Assembly (NCBI RefSeq): GCF_000150275.1
Contig: NW_002060953.1
Span: 1,637,289 to 1,668,804 of the forward strand
Reading direction: 5' to 3'
DNA length: 31,516 nucleotides
From: Trichoplax adhaerens
Taxonomy: Eukaryota; Placozoa; Uniplacotomia; Trichoplacea; Trichoplacidae
The position numbers were made by a program, and so were the translations under genes. Numbering within the stretch: the first letter of the stretch is position 1; each line of letters starts with the position of its first letter. The notes under the pieces were generated by a model. It ran no database searches, was not told the DNA's origin, and saw only the letters and a list, made by a program, of their open reading frames with translations. Below are positions 10,550 through 19,598 of this stretch, piece by piece.

Positions 10550-11723
10550 GGTAGTTATTGGAATTGTATCTGAATTTTTCATTCTTTAAGTTTAATGCGA
10601 AAAGAAATTTGAGGATTGGAATAAAATTTAGAATAGATTATCGTTTGCTCATCATCGATCTTAGCGGATTGATATAGAAGAGACTAGAAACTGAGCTAAA
10701 GTTGCTTCTTATTGAACTTGGATTACATTAGAAATCTACATTACCTTTGTTGCTTATAACATATTGCCGGCGATTACATCTAATCAATTTTCTTAGCACA
10801 TTTTTTCTTTTAACAACAGTAGCTCATATAAATTAATAATAATTGATTTGAGTTTTCAGCCTTTCACATCTCACTTATCAATTGTTGCTGTTGATAAAAG
10901 AGATAATTTGTCTCGTATTAGAAAAAGATAATTAGATTATTTTGCTTTTTATGCTCCTATACTATATTTATAAAGTTAATTCAGTAGGAAGAAGAGATCA
11001 TACGAACGTATGTTCAGCGGATCCAGCAAGATAGATGAAAAAAAATAATACTTGCTTCGATTTAACGCTAGACCAATTAAATTTTATTGATTCGTTTAAT
11101 AATGCCTTCAAAATTGATTCCATTTACGTCTTGAGTTAATTTAATCAATATTTTACTTCTAGGGAGAATTGCTATACGTCATCATCTTTTGTTGTCTAAA
11201 CAAGCATTATTTTGTGTTAGAATACTTAAACTTGATAAAATTATCCATAATTCCATCAGCGATCACCTATAAACTTACCATAATGACCGAAAAATAGTCT
11301 TGAAATTGTATTTAAATATTGTATTAGAAAGTAGCGTACGTTCATTGCTTTATAAACGTAATGAGCTAGCGCAAAGGCATTAAAAGATTAAAACTTTCAA
11401 ATTAGAAGTTGGCAGATTAATAAACATCGACATCCAACAAATTTTGACTTTACTGGTAGGAATTTACGTAATCAATATTGTAATGATAATGATTTTAATC
11501 TAGCTTACTTAATGAATTAAGTGAGCGGCTTTTCCATTAAGTATACTTACTTTTGGTAAATTCATTCACATTACTAACACTGCAATATCTTAGCATTAGT
11601 AGATGTATGCGTAGAATTAACCTTAAATAACTAAGAATAAATAATTACTAAAATAATAAACTTTTATGAATTAGCTGTATCGTCTTCTAGAAGATTAAAC
11701 TATTTGTAATTATTGTATATATA

Positions 11724-11741
11724 CATTTCTTATCGATTACA
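11724..11741 (+). promoter_or_regulatory. Conserved 5' flank block of copy A
   Basis: The 18 bases CATTTCTTATCGATTACA, about 120 bases before the start codon, are identical to 19461-19478 before copy B, although neighbouring bases have diverged. A second conserved block (CGTCTTCTAGAA) lies about 40 bases further upstream in both. These are candidate core-promoter or leader elements; duplication alone could also explain them. Confidence 0.3.
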
Positions 11742-11844
11742 GTATCAATTTTTATTCTTTTAAGATTGTAATAAATTGCTTATATTTCATCACTGTTCTA
11801 CCAAAGTTACGTCAATAAAATCGAAGGGTAGAATCTAATTTTGT

Positions 11845-11861
11845 TTTCGATTCATTTTTAG
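11845..11861 (+). other. Candidate leader-intron 3' splice site before copy A
   Basis: A pyrimidine-rich run ending in TTTTTAG lies two bases before the ATG. Copy B has the equivalent run ending in TTATTAG two bases before its ATG (AG at 19595-19596). This is typical of a 5'-UTR intron acceptor before an otherwise intronless GPCR coding exon. The donor exon has not been identified. Confidence 0.35.
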
Positions 11862-13659
11862 TTATGACAGCCCAGAACAAATCCTGTTTTCGTTTAGCAG
11901 TAGTAATCAATAATAAGATAACTACTGCTCTAATTTCCATGTTAGTGCTCTCTTTAATTCTCTCAAACGATGCTACAGAAATCGGCGTTTCAGCAGATGG
12001 CCAAATAGTGCTTGGCGGAGTGTTTCCAATTCACAAACAGTACGATGCCAAAAAGCAGCTATGTAGCAATATAGACTGGCAACAAATTATTAACGCTTAT
12101 GCGATGATATTTGCTATTGAAACAATTAATGAAGATCCTTATTTGCTACCTAATATCACATTGGGCTATGATATACATGATGGATGCGGTGACGAACAAG
12201 TCAGCGTCAGAGAAACGTTAGACATACTGTTCCAATTCACAAAACGTAAATCTGTGAAAAGAATGGTCATCGTCAATGTTCTTTCTCATCTTGCTCAGCC
12301 CCTAATGAGTTCTCTACTACTACTTCTGCTATAATACAAGCCGTAAGTAATAAATTGGCAGGTATTATAGGAACTCAGACTGCACGTGGAAGTATCGATA
12401 TGCAAGGAATTTGCAAAGTTTTCAACTTAGTCCAAATTACATATGGTGCCAAAGAAGGTCTATTAGGTGATAAAACAAGATTTCCAACCATTTTACGAAC
12501 TATTCCTCCGGAAGATCATTATCCGGCAATTTTAGAATCTATTCTATCCTACTTTAATTGGAAATTTATCGCCATGTTGTCATACGTTGGTGATCTAGGT
12601 AGTCGTGCCTATGAACAAGCCCGAAAATATTTTCAAAGGAAGAAAATATGCGTCCTTTTAGCAGAAAAAGTTTCAAGACTGCAGAATAGTATCGCTGCAG
12701 CAGTATCGAAAATTAAAACAAGTCCTGCTAAAGTTGTTATTGTTATGGTTACGAATCAGTATCTAACGAGTATTATTCAAGAATTTGAAAAACAAAATGT
12801 GACCGGTAAGATAATTATTACGACTGGTACTTTGGAAAGCCAGTTTTTTAAGACTAGTCGAGATATAATTGGAGGAATGATTAGTATATCCCTTAAGCAT
12901 CGCCCGAGTTCAAAATTTGTAGAATATCTTCGAAAGTTTACGCTTTGTCTCAGTTTGCGACCATTTTTAAGCCAGGAACTCGAAAATCGCGGATTCACTA
13001 ATTTTACAGAACAAGATCTTGAAGAATCTTGTGGCCAGTTACTCAATAAAATTGGTGAAACAAAGAAAGATATCTATCGAAATTCTTTCAGTATATCTTA
13101 TGTCGTAGACGCTGTCAATGCTTTAGCTCATTCAATCCATAAAACCTTAAATTGTAGTAACAGTTCTTGTCAATATGAAATAGTCAATCATCCATCCTTT
13201 AAAAATCAAGTTAAAAAAAACTTATATGAAATATCTTTTGAAGGCGCATCAGCTCCGATATTTAAGTTTGATGCAAATGGAAATCCTTCCCATATCATCT
13301 ATTATATCCATAACATAAAATCTACACTACAGAATACATATGACGTCGTCTTGGTCGGTACCTGGAGAAATAATCATTTTCCTCCTTTGCACATTAACGA
13401 TACGCTAGTTAGTTTCGGGCCGTATTCTAACTTAAGTCAGATTTCTAATCCATGCTCATCTACTTGTCAACCTGGTAGCTATTATCAATACCTAACGAAT
13501 CTTACATGCTGTTGGAAGTGCATTTCTTGTCCGCTCGGAACAGTCAATAATCAATCACAGTCGTCAAGTTGTTTTTCTTGTCCTTTAGGAAGCTTAGCGA
13601 ATCGACAACGAACGCAATGTCATCTGATCGAGCCCTACGAATTGACATTTTATAGTATA

Positions 13660-14986
13660 TGTAGTGTTTACTTCTAAATACGGTATAGTCTATTTTTAGT
13701 AAAAGTCAATTTCCACTAGATTGTAGCATAACTCTAAATATGTATAATTTATATTTAACAAAATACTCTGTGGAAATCGCTTTGAATCTAGCTGAATTAT
13801 ATCGTAGCCCTGTCTTAACATAGAAGTAACATATTCTTATTAGTCATTTATGATTTCCTCCTGCTGTGCTTCATACATTATAAAAGCTATCTTCTTTCAC
13901 CTATCTCGTTAGTTAGTTCTGCTAGTTACACGGTAAGCTTGCACGCTTTACCTATGCTACATTACTATAGCTATTCGACTAGTCACGTCGTTATACACGT
14001 TGTAATCTCATACGGTTTTTCCTTTGCACTAATTCCAATAAACTCTATTCCTCTACTAAATTAACTCTGGTAATTTACTGTGATCATGACGAATCCACAA
14101 TCTTCCGAAACATCACAATTGGCGACGAGGATGGGATACTCGTTGGTCGCTACGCCTGGTCAATACGATATCCATTCAAATCAGTGGCCTACCTACGAAA
14201 ACCACTTTCGCAATTTCCTCAAGGCCAACAATATGGGAATGGAACATTCCTTACATTTATTTTTGGCGTTGGTTGGACCTGATGCATACAACATTCTTAC
14301 AAGTTGTGCATATCCGAAAGCACCCGAGGATCATACCTTGAAAGAACTTTTGGAAATGCTTGCCAATCACTTTGTGCCGAGCCGACTGAAGCATGCCGAA
14401 CGTCACAGAGTTTGGAAGAACATGCAACTCGAAGGAGAGTCTATCACTGCTTACGTCTCAAGAATCCGGAAGTTAGCTACAACATGTGAATTTGCAGGCG
14501 ACTCACTCGAAGCAAATTTATTGGATGCTTTTATTTTGGGCCTTCGTGACACAGGAACAGTCCGAAAATTTTTATTGGAAGAAAATTTAACTTTGGATCG
14601 AGCCGTTAAAATTGCACGGGAAACCGATATGGCCTCCGCAGAAGCTCAAACAATCACCTCAGCTAGGACAGAATTTCTCACACCGATCAATTTCAAACAG
14701 CGATTGTCCGGAGCTCCACCAGCAAGGGTTGTACACACAGGGGAATCGCGTATAGCTTCAGATGTTCCACACACGCCTTGCCCCTCGTGTGGCGCTACTC
14801 ATTGGCGTATAGACTGTCCTCATCGACAGGCGGTCTGCAACCATTGCCAGAAAACAGGCCACATAGCTAAAGTTTGTAAACAAAAACACAGTGGTCAGTC
14901 AAAGAAACGCAAACGAAGTCACAATAATCAAAAGAGGAAGAAGACCCAAGCTAATGTAATCTTCGAGAAAAATCCGAAACATCACA
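13660..14986 (+). mobile_element. Partial Ty3/gypsy-type LTR retroelement (LTR-like region plus gag), inserted in copy A
   Basis: This 1327-bp stretch is absent from copy B. It begins TGTAGTG, ends ATCACA and is flanked by the 5-bp direct repeat GTATA (13655-13659 and 14987-14991). TG...CA ends and a 5-bp target duplication are standard for LTR-element integration. The first ~400 bases are non-coding and LTR-like. The rest is a gag frame that stops abruptly after the zinc knuckles. There is no pol and no recognisable 3' LTR, so it is either a 3'-truncated copy or a product of aberrant reverse transcription. Insertion plus duplication is 1332 bp, a multiple of three, so the host frame continues beyond it. 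Confidence 0.8.
13879..14042 (+). promoter_or_regulatory. LTR-like promoter and poly(A) signals upstream of gag
   Basis: TATAAAAG lies at 13879-13886 and AATAAA at 14037-14042, about 160 bases apart, in the order and spacing of the U3-R part of an LTR. A TGG at 14068-14070 (TGGTAATTTACTG) could begin a tRNA primer-binding site just before the gag ATG at 14086. No CA end is seen directly before it, so the LTR/PBS border is uncertain. If active, this promoter would drive the gag-7TM frame. Confidence 0.4.
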
Positions 14987-15933
14987 GTATACAGAATGTA
15001 ATCATGTTAATTTATCTTAGTCTAGGCGCTGTTTGTACAGTATTTACTTGGATTGTAATTATTCTATATCGTCATACAGCAGTAGTTAAAGCTTCTGATT
15101 TTATGTTGTCACAAATGTTTCTGCTTGGTATTCTGATGTGTATGTCTACTGCAGTTTCTTTTGCTGCTCCAGTTTCAATGCTTAATTGCTCCGTCGGTTT
15201 TATCTGGTTTTGTACATCCGTCGTATTTATTGTGTCCATCATTTTTGTTAAAACTAATCGAGTTTCTAGAGTATTCGAGTCAGGTTTTGTGAAGTCCTTT
15301 AAGACAAGAGTATATCTTAGCTATCAAGGACCCGCTATATTAGTCGTCTTTCTGACCGTAATACAAATAGCAATCTGTTTTATCGCCAATTATTTCGATC
15401 CTATTCAAGTTAATCGACTTGTAATATCTGAAGATATAGTTTATTTGCAATGTCGATCTAATACTCGCATTGGATATGCAATCGCGGTTGGCTATTTTTC
15501 TGTTCTTTGTATTTGCTGTGTTTATTGGGCATTTAAAACACGTAAATTACCAGAAAATTTTTGTGAAGCAAAATATATTAATTTTACTTCTTTAATCATA
15601 CTTATGTCTTTGCTAACTATGGTTCCGTCTTATTTCGGAACAGCGGGGCCTATTCAGGCAGCAATATCATCATTTGGTATAATCACGTTAGCCTTAGCTA
15701 TTTTGCTTTGTATGTTTAGTCCAAAGTTGTATATAATTTTACTCCATCCAGAACAGAATACTCGTGAAAATGCTATAGCGGATATAGCAAATTATTCCTT
15801 TAATCAAGTTGGAACCCCAATTACGAGTAGACAAAAATTGGTACATGTAGGACGTACAACGCCTGCTATTTCCCCAAATCCATCCGAAGTTTTGGAAATG
15901 ACTCCGGAAATAAGCAAAGAAAGAATAAACTAA
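14086..15933 (+). CDS. Chimeric open frame: retrotransposon Gag fused to GPCR 7TM domain
   Basis: This is a 615-residue open frame. Residues 1 to about 300 are a Ty3/gypsy-type Gag. A Retrotrans_gag-like helical region (about 35-190) contains VWKNMQLEGESITAYV and RKLATTCEF. A CX2CX3HX4C near-knuckle (CPSCGATHWRIDC) and a canonical CX2CX4HX4C zinc knuckle (CNHCQKTGHIAKVC) follow, then a Lys/Arg-rich stretch. At about residue 301 it passes in frame into Ser-Ile-Gln-Asn-Val, the start of TM1 of receptor copy A. All seven helices, the TRKLPENFCEAKYI motif, PKLYIILLHPEQNT and the cytoplasmic tail follow. An upstream in-frame GTG at 14080 is not a likely start; the ATG at 14086 is. The predicted product puts an RNA-binding Gag in place of the ligand-binding ectodomain, without a signal peptide. 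No stop or shift interrupts either half. Whether it is transcribed is unknown; it may simply be a young accidental fusion. Confidence 0.75.
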   Translation: MTNPQSSETSQLATRMGYSLVATPGQYDIHSNQWPTYENHFRNFLKANNMGMEHSLHLFLALVGPDAYNILTSCAYPKAPEDHTLKELLEMLANHFVPSRLKHAERHRVWKNMQLEGESITAYVSRIRKLATTCEFAGDSLEANLLDAFILGLRDTGTVRKFLLEENLTLDRAVKIARETDMASAEAQTITSARTEFLTPINFKQRLSGAPPARVVHTGESRIASDVPHTPCPSCGATHWRIDCPHRQAVCNHCQKTGHIAKVCKQKHSGQSKKRKRSHNNQKRKKTQANVIFEKNPKHHSIQNVIMLIYLSLGAVCTVFTWIVIILYRHTAVVKASDFMLSQMFLLGILMCMSTAVSFAAPVSMLNCSVGFIWFCTSVVFIVSIIFVKTNRVSRVFESGFVKSFKTRVYLSYQGPAILVVFLTVIQIAICFIANYFDPIQVNRLVISEDIVYLQCRSNTRIGYAIAVGYFSVLCICCVYWAFKTRKLPENFCEAKYINFTSLIILMSLLTMVPSYFGTAGPIQAAISSFGIITLALAILLCMFSPKLYIILLHPEQNTRENAIADIANYSFNQVGTPITSRQKLVHVGRTTPAISPNPSEVLEMTPEISKERIN

Positions 15934-16096
15934 ACCTATTCATCTTAACTACAAAATTTAAAATTGCATTAATTGTTCATGAAATGTCGGTTATTTCTGA
16001 AAAGCAATTATTCGCAAACCCTAAACTTGATGAGAAACTATCTTGTCTGCACTGGTTACTGTATATCTTTCAAGCATTGTCTTCCTATATGGCTAG

Positions 16097-16250
16097 AACA
16101 TCACTCTATGCAATATGCTGATTAAGGCACTTCTTTCATAAATCATTTTCTTAATGACAGCAACATCATTATATGTAATACGTCAATTAAGGCATTTCTT
16201 TTTTAAATTATCTTATAAATGGATGTAACATCATTATACATGATAATGCC
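16097..16250 (+). repeat. 65-bp tandem repeat, two full units and a partial third
   Basis: Units start AACATCA at 16097, 16162 and 16227, an exact 65-base period, with diverged interiors that share ATTAAGGCA.TTCTTT. Copy B's matching flank (about 22480-22530) has only one such unit, so the array expanded in A or contracted in B. Confidence 0.7.
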
Positions 16251-17586
16251 TACATTTATACTAGCAGTAGCTTATGCTCGTGCAAAATTTCTTGTCCAAA
16301 TAATTACTTTAGTTTTGAAGCATAATATCCCATCAGTTTATTATTAACTAGCATAAAAGAGCTGAAATTATATATTTTAAGATCTAAGGATAATTTTCTG
16401 GTTTTACTAATTGTAAAATGATTATCCTAGTCCTTTACTTTTATAATACAAATTACTGTAGCTATTCGAATCTAATTTCAGACTCGATTCGATTATAAGT
16501 TTTTTAGATTACTTTAAACATATAAAAATCAGAATATTGAAATTGGAACTTAACTGGAATGAATAGAAAGTTGATTTAGCTTTACTTAAGTCATATTTAT
16601 AATTAGCTCTTTCTACGTTAGTGAGCATTTCAACGCACGTCAAAGTTTAAACGTTTAACATATTACAATGCTAAATCATTTTTGAAATCATTTTCTTACA
16701 TGTTTCATCGCCATATTATACAGATACAGAATGACACATCCTTCTCACGGTGTAAATTTTGAGCATTTAATTCTATTTCTATTCTCTTAAAGTTAGCAAA
16801 TTATTTCTGGTTTGTAGAATCAAACCTGTAATTTTAGTGCCATATCCTATTTATAAATGTATCGTATCATAAATTCTTGATTATAAGAAAATTAGAGTGA
16901 AGCTTTATCATGCAGAAAGTAGTGTATTATAGACTGGAAAAGTAAAGAATTATATATGAACGTGACCGTATGCGAAGTCGGTCATTTTGCAAACTGCCCA
17001 TAATTGTCTTTATAAATATATTCCGTGATGACGAAAGGTGTAAAGAAATAAGATTGTCATCTTCACATTTAGAAATATGTAGAAATACTACTTCTTGTAG
17101 TTATTAAATGATACATAACAATTCGCGCTTGAATAGTTTAAAACTAATAAATACTCACATTTTATGTTTATTATAATGTATACTACATAGAGATGCATTA
17201 TCTACTTCTTGACTGTAGACGGAGTAGTTCGTAGATCACAATCATGCATTCTTTTCCATCATTGTATTGATAGCCGTATTTGATCTATAGTAGTAGCGCT
17301 ACTAATACTGATTATTGTGATGTTAATATTAGACATATTCCATTATTAATATTAGCCAGTTAGGTAAATAGATCGATATGACTTAATGTATTGTAATTAG
17401 GAAGATACCAAGCACTTTACTGCGTTAGATATTATATTAAGCAGATTGATTCGTACTGTAAAATAAAGTGATAACCTATTTAAGAAAAAATCTTCAGTAA
17501 ATCTTCTGTTAATATATCGAAAATAGATTAAAGGAGACATTTGAGCTGAAGGTTCTATAAATTCGATTTTCGTTCTAATAATCTAC

Positions 17587-17663
17587 GCGTACTATTCTTA
17601 CAACAAGGACTGCGCTCTACAATAAGCCTAATTTTTAATTTCTACTTGCCAAAGAAAATTTTT
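17587..17663. other. 77-bp non-coding block identical between duplication units
   Basis: From GCGTACTATTCTTAC to AAAGAAAATTTTT the sequence is identical to 23974-24050, inside a ~300 bp stretch at roughly 90% identity, higher than the rest of the flank. It lies about 1.65 kb past the receptor stops and has no clear ORF. It could be a regulatory element, a UTR or RNA exon of an unseen gene, or a small conversion patch. Confidence 0.45.
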
Positions 17664-19460
17664 TGAGAGAATCAAATTTAGATTAAAAAGAATCTTTACG
17701 AGACATTATTACGAAGCAATGCATAGTGTTAAGTATAAAGTAACTAATCAAGATTGTAATTTAATCGACTTAAACAATGAAGCAACTACAGAAATGAGAA
17801 CAGAACAGATTAGGTACTTTTGAGCTCAGGATACTTTAGATTAGATAGTCATGCTAATGGTTTAGCAAAAGGTAAAAATATTTTCTTAGATGTAATAAAT
17901 AGACAAGTTAATTCATTATTTTTATGCCTGGCATTCATCAATGTTCGATTTTTGTCCGCAAAATCTATATTGCTACTTGTAAGCTTTAATATCATATTAA
18001 AACACAATTCACACCATATTAATAACTACCAGTGCAGTATGATGTAATTAAAGATAATTCCCTCAACACGAGTTTGTAGAACTTACTGTTACGATTATTG
18101 TAAATCTTGGCAAAAATGGAGACATTCAAAATGAAATATCAAATCGTTTAGCTATTTTATTCAACAATCTTGATAAATTAAGCACCGATTTACTCAATTT
18201 TCTATGCGTTTTGTAAGCATACGGTAATTATTAGAATTGTATCTGGATTATTCATTTGTTAAGTTTAGAGCAAAATGAGATTTCAAATTAAGGATCGAAA
18301 CCAAATGTAACCAAGTAATCATTCTATTTTAATTCCATTTCATAGAAAATGGACCATCATCTGCTAATCATTGAACTTAATGGATTGGTAACAGGATTTT
18401 ACCTGGATTAATTCAGTAGCTGCTAGAAACTGAGCTAAAGCTGCGTTGTATTGGATAGTCATTACATTGCAAATTTACATTGCTTTTGGTGCTTATAAAA
18501 TATTGCCGTCTTTTATATATTTTTTTGATGTATTCCTCATCATTTTAACATCTGTGACCATACAAGCTAGTTCAAAATTGACTTAAGTGTTTAGGATTAT
18601 GCACCTGACATTTCCATTATTGCTGATTGAAGAAAGGAGAAATTTGATTTCTGTTTAAAAATGGATAATTAAACCATTTTGCTTATTATGCTCCATTACT
18701 ATTTTAATATAATAAATATATTAGGAGGAATAAATCATCCTAACATATGTTTAGTGAATTCGACAAGATGAATAGAAAAATAACATTTTCTTAGATTGAA
18801 TGCAGGGCAATTGAATTTTATTGATCTGTTTTATAATGCCTTCAAAATTGAATTGATTAGCTATACGTTCCGAGTTAATCCAATCAATATTTCTTCTTGG
18901 GAGAATTGCTATACGTCATCATTATCTTTTATTACTTTATAAAACTCTATGTCATACTAATCAACATACATGAACTTGAAATAACCATCCTTAATTATAT
19001 CAACGATAACGTCTAAACTTGTCATTATGTCCTAAAAATAATCTTAACGCTGTATTTCATATCAGAAAGTAACGTCCGTGCATTTGCATCTTAAACTTAG
19101 CGTAAAGGCCTTAAAACATTAATGCTATGAAATTAGAAATTAGCTGATCGATAAACATTGATGTGCGGTAAATTCTATCTGCATTGGTAGGGGCTATCGT
19201 AATCATTCGTTTAATGATAATAATCTAGATCTAGAAAACTGAACGAATTAACTGAACGCCTTTTTATTATCGATTTATATGTTTAATTTATTGACATTAC
19301 TAGCTTATACTACAACATTTTAGCATAAGTGTATTGTTTGGGTAGAATAAACTTTAAATAGCTACGAAATCAAATAAATGTTAATATGTAAAGTATTTGA
19401 AAATTAGCTATTTCGTCTTCTAGAAAATTAAATTATTTGTTCGCGTATTAACGTAGAATT

Positions 19461-19478
19461 CATTTCTTATCGATTACA
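19461..19478 (+). promoter_or_regulatory. Conserved 5' flank block of copy B
   Basis: This is the counterpart of 11724-11741, identical over 18 bases and centred on ATCGAT. The adjacent TATATATA seen before copy A is not kept here, so the block itself is the better candidate for function. Confidence 0.3.
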
Positions 19479-19598
19479 TTTTCAATTTTTACGATTTTGT
19501 AATTGTAATAAATGCTTATATTTTATCTCTATTCTACCAGCGTTGTATCAATAAGATCGAAGAGTAGATTATAATTTTGCTTTCAATTCTTATTAGCA

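Larger units (their letters stand above)
12751..15771 (+). repeat. Gene-conversion tract, copy A side (interrupted by the insertion)
   Basis: Leaving out the insertion and its target duplication (13660-14991), the 1689 bases here differ from 20493-22181 at only about five positions by eye. Immediately upstream (12720-12750) and downstream (after 15771) mismatches are frequent. The abrupt edges inside coding sequence indicate gene conversion rather than uniform selection. Identity is equally high on both sides of the insertion, so the insertion came after the conversion. Confidence 0.75.
11864..15933 (+). pseudogene. Class C GPCR copy A, broken by frameshift and gag insertion
   Basis: This is a close paralogue of the intact gene at 19599-22358. 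The first 129 or so codons (signal anchor, start of the Venus flytrap) are in frame. A one-base deletion at about 12252 (AAATCTGTG against AAATCCTGTG in copy B) then shifts the frame, and the shifted frame stops at 12334. The original frame resumes and stays open from 12355 through the rest of the Venus flytrap and the nine-cysteine NCD3G to Ser600-Ile601. There a 1.33 kb element is inserted, with an in-frame stop at 13675-13677. The seven-helix domain and tail resume at 14992 in the same frame and end at 15933, five codons earlier than copy B because CAA became TAA. From 12751 onward it is almost identical to copy B. As a full receptor it is dead; its 7TM half remains open as part of the gag chimera. 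Confidence 0.9.
10550..18220 (+). repeat. Tandem duplication unit A
   Basis: This stretch aligns collinearly with 18223-25230. The 5' flank (10550-11863 against 18223-19598), the receptor gene and the 3' flank (15934-18205 against 22359-25230) all match. The units abut in direct orientation, so this is a simple tandem duplication of about 6.3 kb before later insertions. Flank identity looks like roughly 75-85% by eye, well below that of the 3' part of the genes. Unit A gained the gag insertion at 13660-14986 and has a local 65-bp tandem repeat at 16097. Confidence 0.75.
15934..18222. other. 3' flank of copy A, non-coding
   Basis: The whole stretch matches the 3' flank of copy B (22359-25230) with many small indels. 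No convincing gene is seen. It includes a 65-bp tandem repeat (16097), a strongly conserved block (17587-17663) and a 75-codon open stretch (about 17820-18047) followed by another short open run to about 18218. These last may be decayed coding remnants or chance. Confidence 0.5.

Noticed and set aside
12777-13046. Minus-strand 89-codon open frame, also at 20519-20788
   Set aside because: Antisense shadow of the conserved receptor coding sequence; it is kept in both copies only because that region is nearly identical.
14304-14489. 61-codon frame overlapping gag
   Set aside because: Alternative frame within the gag coding region with a non-ATG start.
13654-14991. Insertion in copy A as a GT-AG intron that splices out to restore the receptor
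   Set aside because: The only boundaries that restore the sequence exactly give GT...CA or TA...AG ends; nearby GT and AG choices leave the frame shifted. The block also codes for a recognisable gag and has a target-site duplication.
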